Of a stretch of 64,000 nt of DNA, positions 8,408-18,868 are shown in pieces (within the stretch, counting starts at the first letter, position 1; each line of letters opens with the position of its first letter). The stretch is taken from NCBI GenBank assembly GCA_963825425.1, contig CAWGTF010000010.1, positions 558,001-622,000 of the forward strand, written 5' to 3'. This DNA comes from PALSA-607 sp963825425. GTDB taxonomy: Bacteria > Actinomycetota > Actinomycetes > Acidothermales > Acidothermaceae. The notes under the pieces are model-generated. The model made no database searches, was not told the DNA's origin, and saw only the letters and a program-made list of their open reading frames with translations. The translations under genes were made by a program, and so were the position numbers.

Positions 8408-9559
8408 TTATCGCCTCCCGTGCGGGCCGCGCCGCACGACCGCATCCGGTGCGTCGACAGCCGACTGTCTCGTACACCCGGACGATGTCACGTGCCACTG
8501 TCGACCAGTCGTAAGCTGCGCGCGGTGGCCCGTCCAAGTGCCGCTAGCGCTGCGCGCGCATCGGGATCGTCGAGCAGTTCGGCGGCCTTGATTGCGAGAT
8601 CGTCCGGGTCGCCGGTGGTGAACAACCGACCGGACCGCCCGGCGTCCAGCACCGCCCGAAACGCCTCGAGGTCGCTGGCGAGCACCGGCGTGCCTACCGC
8701 CATGGCCTCCAGCAGCACGATGCCGAAGCTCTCGCCGCCGATGTTGGGCGCCACGTAGAGGTCGACCGATGCGAAGCATGCGCGCCTTGTCGATGTCGCT
8801 GACCAGGCCGAGCAGCACCACCCGGTCGAAGACTTCGGCTGGCAGCGCACTGCCGCACCTCGTCTGGATCGCCGGGTCCGGCGATCAGCAGCCGCAAGCC
8901 AGGACGGACTGCGGCCAGTTGCTCGAACGCGGCAAGCAGGACCGGCAGCCCCTTGCGCGCCTCGTCGAATCGACCGAGGAACCCGAGCGCGCCGCCGTCG
9001 CCGGGCCAACCGGGAAAGGGCTCGACGTCGGCGAACGTCGCCATCGACACCCCGTTGGGAATCATCACGGCGTCGCCGCCGAGATGCTCGACCAGCGTGC
9101 GGCGCGCTGCTTGCGAGACCGCGATGCGGGCGCTGATCTTTTCCAGCGCGGTCTGCAGAATCGGGTACGCGGCGGCGAGGGTGCGGGCCCGTTGCACTGA
9201 CGTGTGGAACGTCGCGACCAGCGGGCCGTCGAACGACCAGGTGGCGAGCAACGACAAGCTCGGCGTGGTGGGCTCGTGAACATGCACGACATCGAAGTCG
9301 CCGTCGCGCAGCCACCGGCGAACGCGCCGCGCGGACAACGGTCCGAACGCCATGCGCGCGACCGCGCCGTTGTACGGCACCGGGACGGCGCGCCCGGTCG
9401 AGACGATGTACGGCGGCAACGCGGACGTCGTCGTCGGCGGGCGTGATGACCGACACGTCGTGCCCGAGACCGATCAGCGCGATGCGCCAGGTCGTGCACG
9501 TGCGCCTGCACGCCGCCAGGAACGTCCCAGGTGTAAGGGCAGACCAGGCCGACCTTCAC
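8408..9559 (-). CDS. pimA: Phosphatidylinositol alpha-mannosyltransferase PimA (several frameshifts)
   Basis: PimA moves mannose from GDP-mannose to phosphatidylinositol, the first step of PIM and lipomannan synthesis. From GTG 9559 the start reads VKVGLVCPYTWDVPGGVQAH, the GT4 family opening. Further fragments give FDVVHVHEPTTPSLSLL, VMIPNGVSMATF, GFLGRFDEARKGL and the donor-site segment APNIGGESFGIVLLEAMA. These lie in alternating frames with at least five shifts (near 9475, 9425, 8855, 8800 and between 8530 and 8440). The span equals 384 codons, the normal PimA length, so sequence error is more likely than decay. It overlaps patA by GTGA. Confidence 0.9.
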
Positions 9560-10497
9560 CCGGCGCCCTCGACGCCTGCACGAGCCAGCTGCACGTCGGC
9601 CAGCCACAGCGGCTGGAGCATGTGCCAGTCCTGCGGGTGCTCGGCGATGCCTTCGGCGAACCGATCCGCCAGAGCTTGCGTCATCGCCGCTATCTTGGCC
9701 CGCTTGTCACCTTCGGCGGGTGGCTTGATCTCGTCGCGGATCCAGCCGCACCAGCTACCGCCGGGGCCGCCTTCGTCGCTGTACCAAAGATACGCCGGGC
9801 AGCAACGCAGCGCCGGTCGCCAGCGCCAGGGACGCCGGGCCGGCGGGCATCATCGCGGTCTCCCCGAAGAACGAGACCTCGATGCCGCCGTCGCCGAACT
9901 CGCGGTCGGCCACCAGGCACAGCGTCTTGCCGGCCCGCAGCCGTGGAGGCAGCACGGCGAACGTCGTGCGACCTCCGCCGGTCAGCGGCAGCACCTCCAT
10001 ACCGACCTTCTTCGCGCGACTGCGACGAACCGGTCGAACAGCGCTTCCGGCTTCAACCGCTCGGCGACCGTCGTGAACGGGTGCCCACGCAAGACCAGCC
10101 AGGCGCCGGCGTGGTCCCAGTTCCCCGAGTGCGGCAGCGCCAGGACGACTCCTCGCCCGGCGGCGAGCGCGTCGGCGAGGAACTCCTCACCCTCGAACAG
10201 TCATGCCGGCCGAGAATTCGGTCCTGCCGAAAGGACTGGGCAGCCGGAAGAACTCCAGCCAGTACCGGCCGTACGACCGCATCGCGCCGGCGAGCCAACG
10301 CCGACAACTCGGCGTCCGGCAACTCGGTGACGCCGACGACCCGTCGCAGGTTGCGCTCGAGCTGCTGGACGCTCGCGGCCGTGGCGCCGCCAGATGACGT
10401 CGGCGATGAGCCGAAAGATCGGCCGCAGTAGGCGTTCGGGCGCGACCCGGACCAGCGTCGCGCCGACGATGAAGCCGACGCGTCTGCCACCGATCAC
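9556..10497 (-). CDS. patA: PIM acyltransferase PatA, HtrB-like (several frameshifts)
   Basis: PatA acylates the mannose at the 2-position of the inositol ring in PIM1 and PIM2, at the inner face of the membrane. GTG 10497 gives RRVGFIVGATLVRVAPERLL, then SVQQLERNLRRVVG, GKTLCLVADREFGDGGIEV with the acidic catalytic area, and the C-terminal hallmark WHMLQPLWLADV. At least three shifts break the frame (between about 10430 and 9790). The span of 314 codons matches the family (about 310 aa). Its end overlaps the pimA start and its start lies just behind pgsA, the normal operon order. Confidence 0.88.
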
Positions 10498-10518
10498 GGC
10501 GAGAGACCTGCGGGTCGG

Positions 10519-11151
10519 TCACGAATCCTGCGCGGGTGTGATCGCGGCTGCTAGCGGCGTGCGCCTGCTGGTACACGACAGCGAACCGCTGGCCGACGGT
10601 GATCGCACTCGCCACCGCGAGCAACCACAGCCCGACGGCCTGGACGAACGGAATGCCGAGCCCGCTCAGCCCGGTCGCCACGAGGATGACGATCGTGCGT
10701 TCGGCGCGCTCGGCGATACCGACGTCGGCGCGCAAGCCCAAGGCCCTCAGCACGCGCCCGGGTATACGACACCAGGTTGCCGGCGATCAGGCAGAAGATG
10801 CACAAGCCGAGCAACACCGGCTTGCCGTCGCGCGCGAACCACCAGATCAGCCCGGCGAAGACTGCGGAGTCAGCGACCCGATCGAGACTCGAGTCGAGGA
10901 ACGCGCCCCATGGCCCGGTGATGCCGCGCGCCCTGGCGAGTGCTCCGTCGACCAGGTCGGACAGCACGAAGATGGTGATCGCGAACGATCCCCAGAAGAG
11001 CCAGCCCGCGGGGATAGCAGACGAGTGCGGACACGCATACCCCGAGCGCCCCAAGCGCGGTGACGACATTGGGACTGACGCCCGCACGTGCCAGCGCCTG
11101 GCCGAGCGGACCGAGCACGCGTTGCAGCGGAATCCGCGCACGCTTGAGCAT
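10519..11151 (-). CDS. pgsA: Phosphatidylinositol phosphate synthase PgsA (frameshifted)
   Basis: CDP-alcohol phosphatidyltransferase that makes the phosphatidylinositol phosphate precursor of PIMs. The start is ATG 11151 (LKRARIPLQRVLGPLGQAL), followed by GVSPNVVTALGALGV. In the next frame come SDLVDGALARARGITGPWG and FLDSSLDRVADSAVF, which together form the D-x2-D-G-x2-A-R-x8-G-x3-D-x3-D active-site motif, then three more membrane helices. Shifts occur near 11040 and 10750. The proposed stop at 10521-10519 is in the start frame and gives 211 codons, normal for the family, but the exact 3-prime end is uncertain. Confidence 0.87.
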
Positions 11152-11362
11152 GTCCGTCCGTTTCGCCGTCCACCGAGAGGTGCTGGCCTGACCCGGCCAT
11201 CGTAGCGATCAGCGCGCGGACGCCGACCCGCCACGCCCGAGCTCCGCCGCGACGCTCCTCCGTCCGACACAGAGATCATGCTCACCCTGCCAACCTCTTG
11301 TGGCGGCAATGCGCGGGTGGAGAGTCGAGTCCTCAACCCTCACACATGAGGAGGCGTGACCC

Positions 11363-13526
11363 ATGTCAGACAAAGCGACTGGTCCCGCAGGAGCCGCCGG
11401 CACAGCACCGACGGCCGACCAGCCAGGCAAGATTCGCAACGTCGTTCTGGTCGGCCATTCCGGAGCCGGGAAGACCACGCTCGTCGAGGCCCTTCTCGTC
11501 GCGACCGGCGCGATCCCACGAGCCGGCCGGGTCGAGGACGGCACCACGACAACCGACTTCGAGGACGCCGAGGTGCGCCATCAGAGGTCGGTTTCGCTCG
11601 CCTTGGCGCCGGTAGAACACGATGGCGTCAAGATCAACCTGCTCGACGCGCCCGGCTACGCCGACTTCGTCGGTGACTTGCGCGCCGGGCTCCGGGCCGC
11701 CGATGCCGCCCTGTTCGTCATGTCGGCCGTCGACGGCATCGACGGCTCCACCCGGATGCTCTGGGAGGAGTGCGCGCAGGTCGGCATGCCGCGCGCGGTC
11801 GTCATCACGAAACTCGATTCGCCGCGAGCCGATTTCGACGCGGTGGTCGGTGCGTGCCAGGCGACCTTCGGCATCGGCGTGCTGCCGTTGTACGTGCCGG
11901 TCGCACAAGGCGGCGCCGAGGCGCCGATGACGGGATTGCTCGGGACTGCTGAGCGCGCCAGGTCGGTGACTACAGCAGCGGACACCGAGAGGTGCGCGCC
12001 GCGACGCCGTCGGAACTCGCGGCCATCGGTGGCACCCGCGACGCGTTGCTCGAAGGGAATCATCGCCGAGAGCGAAGACGAGACGTTGATGGATCGCTAC
12101 CTCGCGGGCGAGGACATCGACGTGAAGATCGTGATCGAGGATCTCGAAAAGGCAGTCGCCCGCGGGTCTTTCTATCCGGTGCTCGGCGTGTGCGGCACGA
12201 CCGGTCATCGGCAGCGCCGAGCTCCTCGAGTTGCTTGCGAACGCATTCCCGTCGCCACTCGAGCACCCGCTGCCCCCGGTCATGCCGCTCTACGGTTCGA
12301 AGCATCACGACGCTGACGTGCGACCCGTCGGGCCACTGGCCGCCGAGGTCGTGAAGACGACGACAGATCCTTACGTGGGTCGGGTGTCGTTGGTGCGGGT
12401 GTTCTCCGGGACGTTGCGCCCCGACACTGTGGTGCACGTATCGGGCCACGGGATGGCAGATCGCGGACACGAAGACCATGACGTCGACGAACGCGTCGGC
12501 ACGCTGAGCTCACCGCTCGGCAAGACACACCGACCGATCACGCAGTGCATCGCCGGTGACATCTGTGCGATCGGCAAGCTCGCGCGTGCCGAGACCTCAG
12601 ACACCTTGTCGGACAAGGAAAACGCGCTGCTGTTAAGCCCGTGGGAAATGCCGGAACCGCTGTTGCCGATCGCCGTCCGGGCCAAGTCGAAGTCGGACGA
12701 AGACAAGCTTTCGCAAGGACTCAGTCGGCTGGCCGCGGAAGACCCGACGTTGCGGCTGGAGATGAATCCGGAGACGCACCAACTCGTCTTGTGGTGCATC
12801 GGCGAAGCACACGCCGACGTTCTGCTCGACAGACTGAAGAACAAGTACGGCGTCGAGGTCGAGCAGGTTCCACTTCGGGTGCCGATGCGCGAGACGTTCG
12901 GCTCGAAGGTCGTTGCGCACGGACGCCACGTGAAGCAGTCCGGCGGCCATGGGCAGTTCGGCGTCTGCGACATCGAGATCGAACCACTCCCCCAAGGCGC
13001 CGGCTTCGAGTTCATCGACAAGGTCTTCGGCGGTGCGGTGCCGCGACAGTTCATCCCGTCCGTCGAAAAGGGGGTGCGCGCGCAGATGGAGCGCGGCGTG
13101 GCGGCCGGCTACCCGCTCGTCGATTTGCGTGTCACGCTGACCGATGGAAAGGCGCACTCGGTCGACTCGTCCGACATGGCCTTCCAGATGGCGGGCGCGC
13201 TCGCGATGAAGGAAGCCGCGAAGACTGGGCAGATCCTGCTGCTCGAACCCGTCGACCAGGTCAACGTGTTGGTCGGCGACGACTACGTCGGCGCGGTGAT
13301 GAGCGACCTGTCCGGACGCCGCGGCCGAGTGACCGGTACCGAGCCGATCGGTTCGGGTCGGACGTTGATCCACGCCGAGGTTCCCCAAGTCGAGATCTCC
13401 AGATACGCCATCGACCTGCGATCCCTGTCGCAAGGCACCGGAACGTTCACCCGGCACAACCTGCGCTACGAACCGATGCCTCCGCAGCTGGCAACGAAGG
13501 TGATAGCCGCCCACAAGGAGGACTAG
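11363..13526 (+). CDS. EF-G-like GTPase, FusA2/EF-G2 type (frameshifted)
   Basis: A translational GTPase paralogous to elongation factor G. Visible motifs are the P-loop GHSGAGKTT, DAPGYADFVGDLR (G3), VITKLDSPRADF (in place of NKxD) and, after the shifts, domain II-V segments with MRETFGSKV and KQSGGHGQFGVCDIEIEPL. ATG 11363 is preceded by an AGGAGG Shine-Dalgarno at 11349-11354 that partly overlaps a small inverted repeat (11338-11351). Frameshifts lie near 11950, 12050 and 12210. The full span is about 721 codons, typical for this class. Its cellular role is not established. It lies on the opposite strand inside the mannolipid gene block. Confidence 0.9.
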
Positions 13527-13600
13527 CAGCTTCGGGGCGCGCTGAGGAACGAAGCGCGGCCGAGAAGCGGCCCATGTCTTCGCACACCTAAGCTGGGTGC

Positions 13601-14245
13601 GTGTACATCCCGGCGCACTTCGCGGCCGACGATCTCGAGCAGATCGCGGCGTTCGTCGAGCAGGTCGGCGCAGCCGACTTCGTCACGTTTGACGGTGCGC
13701 AGTTGTCCGCGAGCTTGCTCCCGGTCATCTGGGACCGATCGCTTGGCGAACACGGTCGGTTGCTCGCGCATCTCGCGCTGGCCAATGAGCAATGGAAGAC
13801 GGCTCGACCTGATGTGCCGGCGCTGGCAATCGTGCACGGTCTGCAGGCCTACATCTCACCGACGTGGTACGCCTCGACCGCCGAGCACGGCCGAGTGGTG
13901 CCGACCTGGAACTACCAAGCCGTCCACTTCACCGGCGTACTGACATTCCATCCGGACGCCGAGTGGCTGCGAGGTGTCGTGACGGCGCTGACCGACAAGT
14001 ACGAAGCGCACCGCCCCAATCGCTGGTACGTCGAGGACGCGCCGGCCGCCTACATCGATGGTCAACTACGCGGGATCGTCGGAGTCGAGATGACGGTCAC
14101 CAAGGTCGAGGCGAAGAACAAGTTGAGTCAAAATCGCAGCGAGGCCGACCAACTCGGAGCTATCGCGGGCCTGATGAGCGAGCCCGAACTGCAGGCTGCA
14201 GAGGTCGCTGCCCTGATGAGGGCGCGCGTCAACGAGAGTGACTGA
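13601..14245 (+). CDS. PaiB-like FMN-binding negative transcriptional regulator
   Basis: The intact 214-residue protein starts MYIPAHFAADDLEQI, the N-terminus typical of the PaiB family. It continues with the split-barrel segments TWNYQAVHFTGVLTF and RWYVEDAPAAYIDGQLRGIVG. PaiB proteins belong to the FMN-binding split-barrel superfamily and were first described as repressors of sporulation and protease genes in Bacillus; a regulatory role here is inferred. The start codon is GTG. It follows the EF-G-like gene by 74 bp on the same strand and converges on the HIT gene with one base between the stops. Confidence 0.88.
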   Translation: MYIPAHFAADDLEQIAAFVEQVGAADFVTFDGAQLSASLLPVIWDRSLGEHGRLLAHLALANEQWKTARPDVPALAIVHGLQAYISPTWYASTAEHGRVVPTWNYQAVHFTGVLTFHPDAEWLRGVVTALTDKYEAHRPNRWYVEDAPAAYIDGQLRGIVGVEMTVTKVEAKNKLSQNRSEADQLGAIAGLMSEPELQAAEVAALMRARVNESD

Positions 14246-14246
14246 A

Positions 14247-14810
14247 TCAGGCTCGCAGCCACGCTGCGGCAAACAGCTCTCGCGTGTCGTGGAGTAGCTG
14301 CGGCAACACTCGGGTGTGACCGACGATCGGCATGAAGTTCGTGTCGCCGCCCCACCGAGGGACGACGTGCTGATGCAGGTGCGCCGCGATGCCGGCGCCG
14401 GCGACAGACCCGAGATTCATGCCGACGTTGAACCCCTGCGCGCTGCTCACCGCGCGAATCATGCTGATCGCGCGTTGCGTGAACGCCATGAACTCGGCCG
14501 CCTCGTCGTCGTCGAGGTCAGTGATGTCAGGCACGTGCCGGTACGGGACGACGAGCAGATGGCCTGCGTTGTACGGGTAGAGGTTCAGCACGGCGTAGGT
14601 CAGTGCACCGCGTGCAACAACAAGCGATTGCGCGTCGGGGCGTGCGGCGATCAGGCAGAACGGGCAAACGGCCGGGTCGTCGGGATCGCCGGCCGGCTTC
14701 GATTCGCCGCGGATGTAGGCCAGCCGGTGCGGTGTCCAGATGCGATCGAGACCATCAGGGACGCCGACTGCGCCGGACACATCAATGTCGTCGGGTGGGC
14801 CTGCGCTCAC
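14247..14810 (-). CDS. HIT-family hydrolase/phosphorylase (Rv2613c-like)
   Basis: A histidine-triad nucleotide-binding protein of 187 residues. It contains the zinc-type motif CPFCLI, LNLYPYNAGHLLVVPYRHV and the triad HLHQHVVPRW. The mycobacterial orthologue between thrS and the PIM genes acts on diadenosine tetraphosphate (AP4A phosphorylase); I infer the same substrate class. The start ATG overlaps the thrS stop by four bases, so both are translated from one message. Confidence 0.93.
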   Translation of the reverse strand: MSAGPPDDIDVSGAVGVPDGLDRIWTPHRLAYIRGESKPAGDPDDPAVCPFCLIAARPDAQSLVVARGALTYAVLNLYPYNAGHLLVVPYRHVPDITDLDDDEAAEFMAFTQRAISMIRAVSSAQGFNVGMNLGSVAGAGIAAHLHQHVVPRWGGDTNFMPIVGHTRVLPQLLHDTRELFAAAWLRA

Positions 14811-16802
14811 ACCTGCACCCGGCGCTCGATCGCGTCGCGGATCTCGGCAACTGCGTCCGCGATCGGCACCCCGTTCTTCTGGGTGCCGTCGCGGTACCGG
14901 AACGAGACCGCCCCGGCGGCGAGGTCTTCGTCGCCGGCGATCAGCATGAACGGCACCTTCTGCTTCTGCGCGTTGCGAATCTTCTTCTGCATCCGGTCGT
15001 CGGACGCGTCAACCTCGAACCGGATGCCAGCCGCCCGCAACGCGTCGCCGACCGGCACCGTCGAGGTACGACACGTGCGTGTCGGTGATCGGGATGCCGA
15101 CAGCTTGGACCGGCGCCAACCATGGCGGGAATGCACCTGCGTAGTGCTCGGTCAGCACGGCGAAGAAGCGCTCGATCGAACCGAACAACGCGCGGTGGAT
15201 CATCACCGGGCGGTGCCGCTCGCCGTCCGCGCCCTGGTATTCAAGCTCGAACCGCTCCGGCAGATTGAAATCGACCTGGATGGTCGACATCTGCCAGGTG
15301 CGGCCGATGGCATCACGCGCCTGAACCGAGATCTTCGGCCCGTAGAACGCCGCCCCACCGGGATCAGGGACCAGCTCGAGGCCCGACTCCGCGGCCACCT
15401 CGGCCAACACCGCCGTCGCGGTCTCCCACACCTCGTCGTCACCGACGTACTTGTCGGGGTTCTTCGTCGACAGCTCGAGGTAGAAGTCATCGAGCCCGTA
15501 GTCGCGCAGCAGTTCGAGCACGAACGTGAGCAGTTTGCGCAGCTCGTCGCGCATGTCCTCGATCGTGGTGAAGATGTGCGCGTCGTCCTGCGTCATGCCG
15601 CGCACGCGGGTCAGACCGTGAATCACGCCCGACTTCTCGTAGCGGTACACAGTGCCGAACTCGAACATCCGAAGCGGCAGCTCGCGATACGACCGCCCAC
15701 GCGCCCGGTAGATCAAGATGTGCATCGGGCAGTTCATCGGTTTGAGGTAGTAGTTGGTGCCGCCGTCGAGCTCCATCGGCGGATACATGCCGTCGGCGTA
15801 CCAGTCGAGGTGTCCGGAGATTTCGTAGAGCTTGCTCTTGGTGATGTGCGGGGTGTTGACGAACTCGTACCCCGCGGCGAGGTGCTTGGCGCGGGAGTAG
15901 TCCTCCATCTCCTTGCGGATCACGCCACCCTTGGGATGGAAGACCGCGAGCCCGGAGCCGAGCTCGTCGGGAAAGCTGAAGAGGTCGAGCTCGAGCCCGA
16001 GCTTGCGGTGGTCGCGCTTCTCGGCCTCGGCCAGCATCGCAAGGTGTTCCTTGAGCGCGTCGCGCGACTCCCACGCGGTGCCGTAGATCCGTTGCAGCTG
16101 GGGGTTCTTCTCGCTCCCCCGCCAGTAGGCCGCGGCGCTGCGCATGAGCTTCAGCGCCGGGATCGCGCGGGTACTGGGGACGTGCGGACCCCGACATAGG
16201 TCCTTCCAGGCCAGCGAGCCATCGCGGCGGATGTTGTCGTAGATGGTCAGCTCGCTGCCGCCGACCTCGACGCTTTCGTCGTCTGCCGTGCCACCCTTCA
16301 GCCCGATCAGTTCGAGCTTGAACGGCTCGTCGGCAAGCTCGACCCGCGCGTCGGCGTCGGTGACCACCCGACGACTGAAGATCTGGTCTTCCTTGACGAT
16401 CTCGAACATCCGCTTTTCGATCCGCGCGAGGTCGTCGGGCCCAAACGGCTGGTGCGGCGCGAAGTCGTAGTAGAAGCCGTTCTCGATCGGCGGCCCGATG
16501 CCCAGCAGGGTGCCGGGGAACAGGTCCTGAACGGCCTGTGCCATCACGTGGGCAGTGGAGTGCCGCAGGATCGAGCGGCCATCGGCAGAGTCGATCGGTA
16601 CCGCCTCGATGACGTCACCTGCGGCTACCGAAACCGCGAGATCCCTCAGTTGCCCATTGATCCTGGCCGCGACAGTGCCTCGATCCGGGCCTCGATCCGG
16701 GCCTCGATCCGGGCTGCGATCACCGCCGAGGACCTCGGCAGCCGTCGAACCCGCAGGCACGCTACGAGCGGTGCCAGCGACGGTGACGCTGATCTCGGAC
16801 AC
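14807..16802 (-). CDS. thrS: Threonine-tRNA ligase (one frameshift, repeat in TGS domain)
   Basis: ThrRS charges tRNA-Thr and edits serine. In order: an N-terminal TGS domain; the editing domain with HSTAHVMAQAVQDLFP; the class II core with motif 2 near RMFEFGTVYRYEKSGV; the zinc region NCPMHILIYRARGRSYRELP; motif 3 around MIHRALFGSIERFFAVL; and the anticodon-binding domain. The final 80 codons (VGDALRAAGIRFEVDASDDR onwards) are in another frame, with the shift near 15055 in a GGTGCCGGTC context. The TGS domain holds a DRGP-type repeat. The start is supported by fit to the family. Confidence 0.95.
16678..16713. repeat. 12-bp tandem repeat, three copies, inside thrS
   Basis: CCTCGATCCGGG is repeated three times and encodes PDRG units in the linker of the ThrRS TGS domain (residues about 30-42). 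The unit length keeps the frame. Confidence 0.95.
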
Positions 16803-16851
16803 GGAGGCTCCCGGACGGCATCGGAGGATGAGGCTCCGATGCTAGCGAGCC

Positions 16852-17202
16852 TTACGACAGCGGCGCCGGAAGTTGATCCGCGGGCGCGCGGTCGACCAAG
16901 GTCGGGAACGCCGGCACCACAATCCGCTTCGTGTCGGACCGGTTCGGATCGGTCTTCGTGCTCACGCCCGAGCGGCCGGCCAGAAACTCCACTGCATGCC
17001 GCACCGAGCGCCGCGCTTCGGCCAAGGTGGGCGCCGACAATCGATGGACGACGGCGAGGTCGGAGTTGCCCGAGGCGACGACAGTGAACATGCAGGCCCA
17101 CCCGTCGGAGTCCGACGCCCTTAAGCGGGTATGGCGTGCCACGACCTGCCCGATTCCTGGCAAATCGAACTCGTCAACAACCGCCCCGGCTTCCACGCGC
17201 AT
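16852..17202 (-). CDS. Conserved-looking hypothetical protein, 116 aa
   Basis: I do not recognise this protein. It begins MRVEAGAVVDEFDLPGIGQ and contains a mixed alpha/beta pattern (HRLSAPTLAEARRSVRHAVEFL) with no membrane helix or signal peptide. Codon use is actinobacterial, with G/C at third positions, and the reading frame is unbroken. It ends 49 bp upstream of thrS on the same strand and may share its transcript. Confidence 0.55.
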   Translation of the reverse strand: MRVEAGAVVDEFDLPGIGQVVARHTRLRASDSDGWACMFTVVASGNSDLAVVHRLSAPTLAEARRSVRHAVEFLAGRSGVSTKTDPNRSDTKRIVVPAFPTLVDRAPADQLPAPLS

Positions 17203-17209
17203 CCCAAGA

Positions 17210-17425
17210 TCATGGCTTCGATGCCGCGGGCGCGATAGCGCCCGTTTGGGCTAGTCCTCTGGTCGTTCGTACGGCCGCTAATGGCATGAAGTCACAGGGG
17301 CCGTTGTGGACGGCCGGCAGCCCGCACACCAGGCCGTTCGGGAGGTTCTCCAGCCCGCAGCCGCCGGCTCGCGCAACGTCGTCGACGATGTTCGCATTGT
17401 GAATCTCTGTGCGCCGGTTCGTCAT
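17210..17425 (-). CDS. Small hypothetical protein with Cys/His pattern
   Basis: A possible 71-residue protein from ATG 17425 (or GTG 17434, 74 residues). It contains C-x8-C-x11-C with GLPAVHNGPCDF, which looks like a small zinc-binding knuckle. The only support is the residue pattern and a weak ribosome-binding region. A GGGCGC-GATA-GCGCCC hairpin (17228-17243) lies within its last codons. Nothing else is visible in the 17203-17500 gap. Confidence 0.35.
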   Translation of the reverse strand: MTNRRTEIHNANIVDDVARAGGCGLENLPNGLVCGLPAVHNGPCDFMPLAAVRTTRGLAQTGAIAPAASKP

Positions 17426-17500
17426 GAGTTGCACCCGCTTCTAAGGAGGTCATTCCAGTCAACAGGGCCGAGCACGCAGCAACTAGGGCCATTGGGCCGC

Positions 17501-18858
17501 TTAGGTCGGGACTACGAGGTCGTCTACTGCCGCTGAGAACACCTTGGTGTGCAGGTCGATGTCAGCTCGGGTCGTCGCGGGGCACATCAGCGCCATGTTG
17601 TGGAACGGCGTGATCAGGATGCCGCGGTTCAGCAGATAGAGGTGGAAGTACTCGTCGAGCTCGTCGTCACCCGCCGCAGCCGACTGGGTGCCCGTGCGGG
17701 GGCGGGTGATACGAAACGGTATTCCGACCGGGCGCCGAGTTGGCTCACTGACCACCTGACGCCAGTGCGGTCGATCGTCTCCTGCACACCACGGGTGAAC
17801 TCGGTCGCGAGGTCGACCATGCCGGCAAACGCATCGTCAGTCAGCACGTGCTCGAGAGTGGCCCGCATCGCGGTCACCGAAAGCGCGTTGCCCGCCAGCG
17901 TGCCACCCACCCCACCGACGTCGACCAGATCGGCCTCGGGGTGCTCGTCGACTCGCTGCCGAACCTGATCGCTGAGCCCGTAGGCACCGCACGGGATGCC
18001 GCCGCCGATGCTCTTGCCGATCACGAAGATGTCCGGCCGCAGATCCCACAGCCTCGTTGCGCCGCCCGGACCCGCCGAGAACGTGTGCGTCTCGTCGATC
18101 ATCAGCAGCGCGCCGTATTTCGCGGCGAGTTCGCGCAGGCCGGCCATGAATCCAGCTTCTGGAAGGACGATGCCGATATTCGTGAGCGCCGGCTCGGTCA
18201 GGATCGCCGCCACATCGCCGTGCGCAAGGGCCGCCTCGACGCTGGCGAGGTCATTGAACTCCGCCACCCTGGTCGTGAGGTCGAGCGACACCGGCGCACC
18301 GACGTTGCCGGGACGCGAGACGACTTCGCCGTGCGGACCAGTGACGGCGAACGCCTCGTCGACGGAGCCGTGGTAGCAGTAGGCGAAGATCAAGATCTTC
18401 GGGCGGCCGGTCACTAACCGGGCGAGCCGCAGTGCCCAGCGGTTCGCGTCGGTCGCGGTCAGCGTGAACGACCAGTGCGAAAGTCCGAACCTGCGGGTCA
18501 GCTCGGCGCCCACCCATTCGGCGTCCCCTGTCGGAAGCATCGCGGTGATGCCCCGCCGCAGCCGCTCGCTGACCGCCTCGACGGTCGGTCGCGGACTGTG
18601 CCCCGCCATCGCGCCGGTGTCGCCGAGGGCAAAGTCGACGTACTCGTGCCCATCGACGTCGGTGACCCGATTGCCGCTCGCACCGTCGAGGTAGAGCGGG
18701 AACCCACCACTCCACTTCGCCATCCAGGTCATCGGCACCCGGCGCAGGAGGTGGGTCGCCGACCGGTTCAACTCAGCCGCGACCGGATGCGTGGCGATGT
18801 ACGTCGCGCGCTCGCGCTCGATGAGCGACATCAGTCGGTGCCGGTCGACGGTCGTCAT
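17501..18858 (-). CDS. Class III aminotransferase, GSA-aminotransferase-like (one frameshift)
   Basis: A PLP-dependent fold-type I enzyme. Visible elements are VDGHEYVDFALGDTGAMAGH near the N-terminus, AYCYHGSVDEAF, LMIDETHTF with the PLP-ring aspartate, and VIGKSIGGGIPCGAYG carrying the Schiff-base lysine. The C-terminus (YLLNRGILITPFHNMALMCPA) is in another frame; the shift is near 17700. ATG 18858 gives about 452 codons. Similarity is closest to glutamate-1-semialdehyde aminomutase-like proteins, but the substrate cannot be read from sequence. No haem gene is adjacent. Confidence 0.85.
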
Positions 18859-18868
18859 GGCTACCGCG

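Noticed and set aside
8408..11151. Loss of PIM synthesis by pseudogenisation of pimA, patA and pgsA
   Set aside because: All three retain full length and motifs, and frame changes also hit universally essential genes in the window. Sequence error explains it better.
14316..16199. A 627-codon open frame on the plus strand
   Set aside because: It lies antisense to thrS and the HIT gene, which match known families. Long antisense frames are expected at this GC content.
17228..17243. Terminator GGGCGC-GATA-GCGCCC
   Set aside because: The stem lies within the end of a possible small gene, is followed by only three T on the plus strand, and fits no transcript end on either strand.
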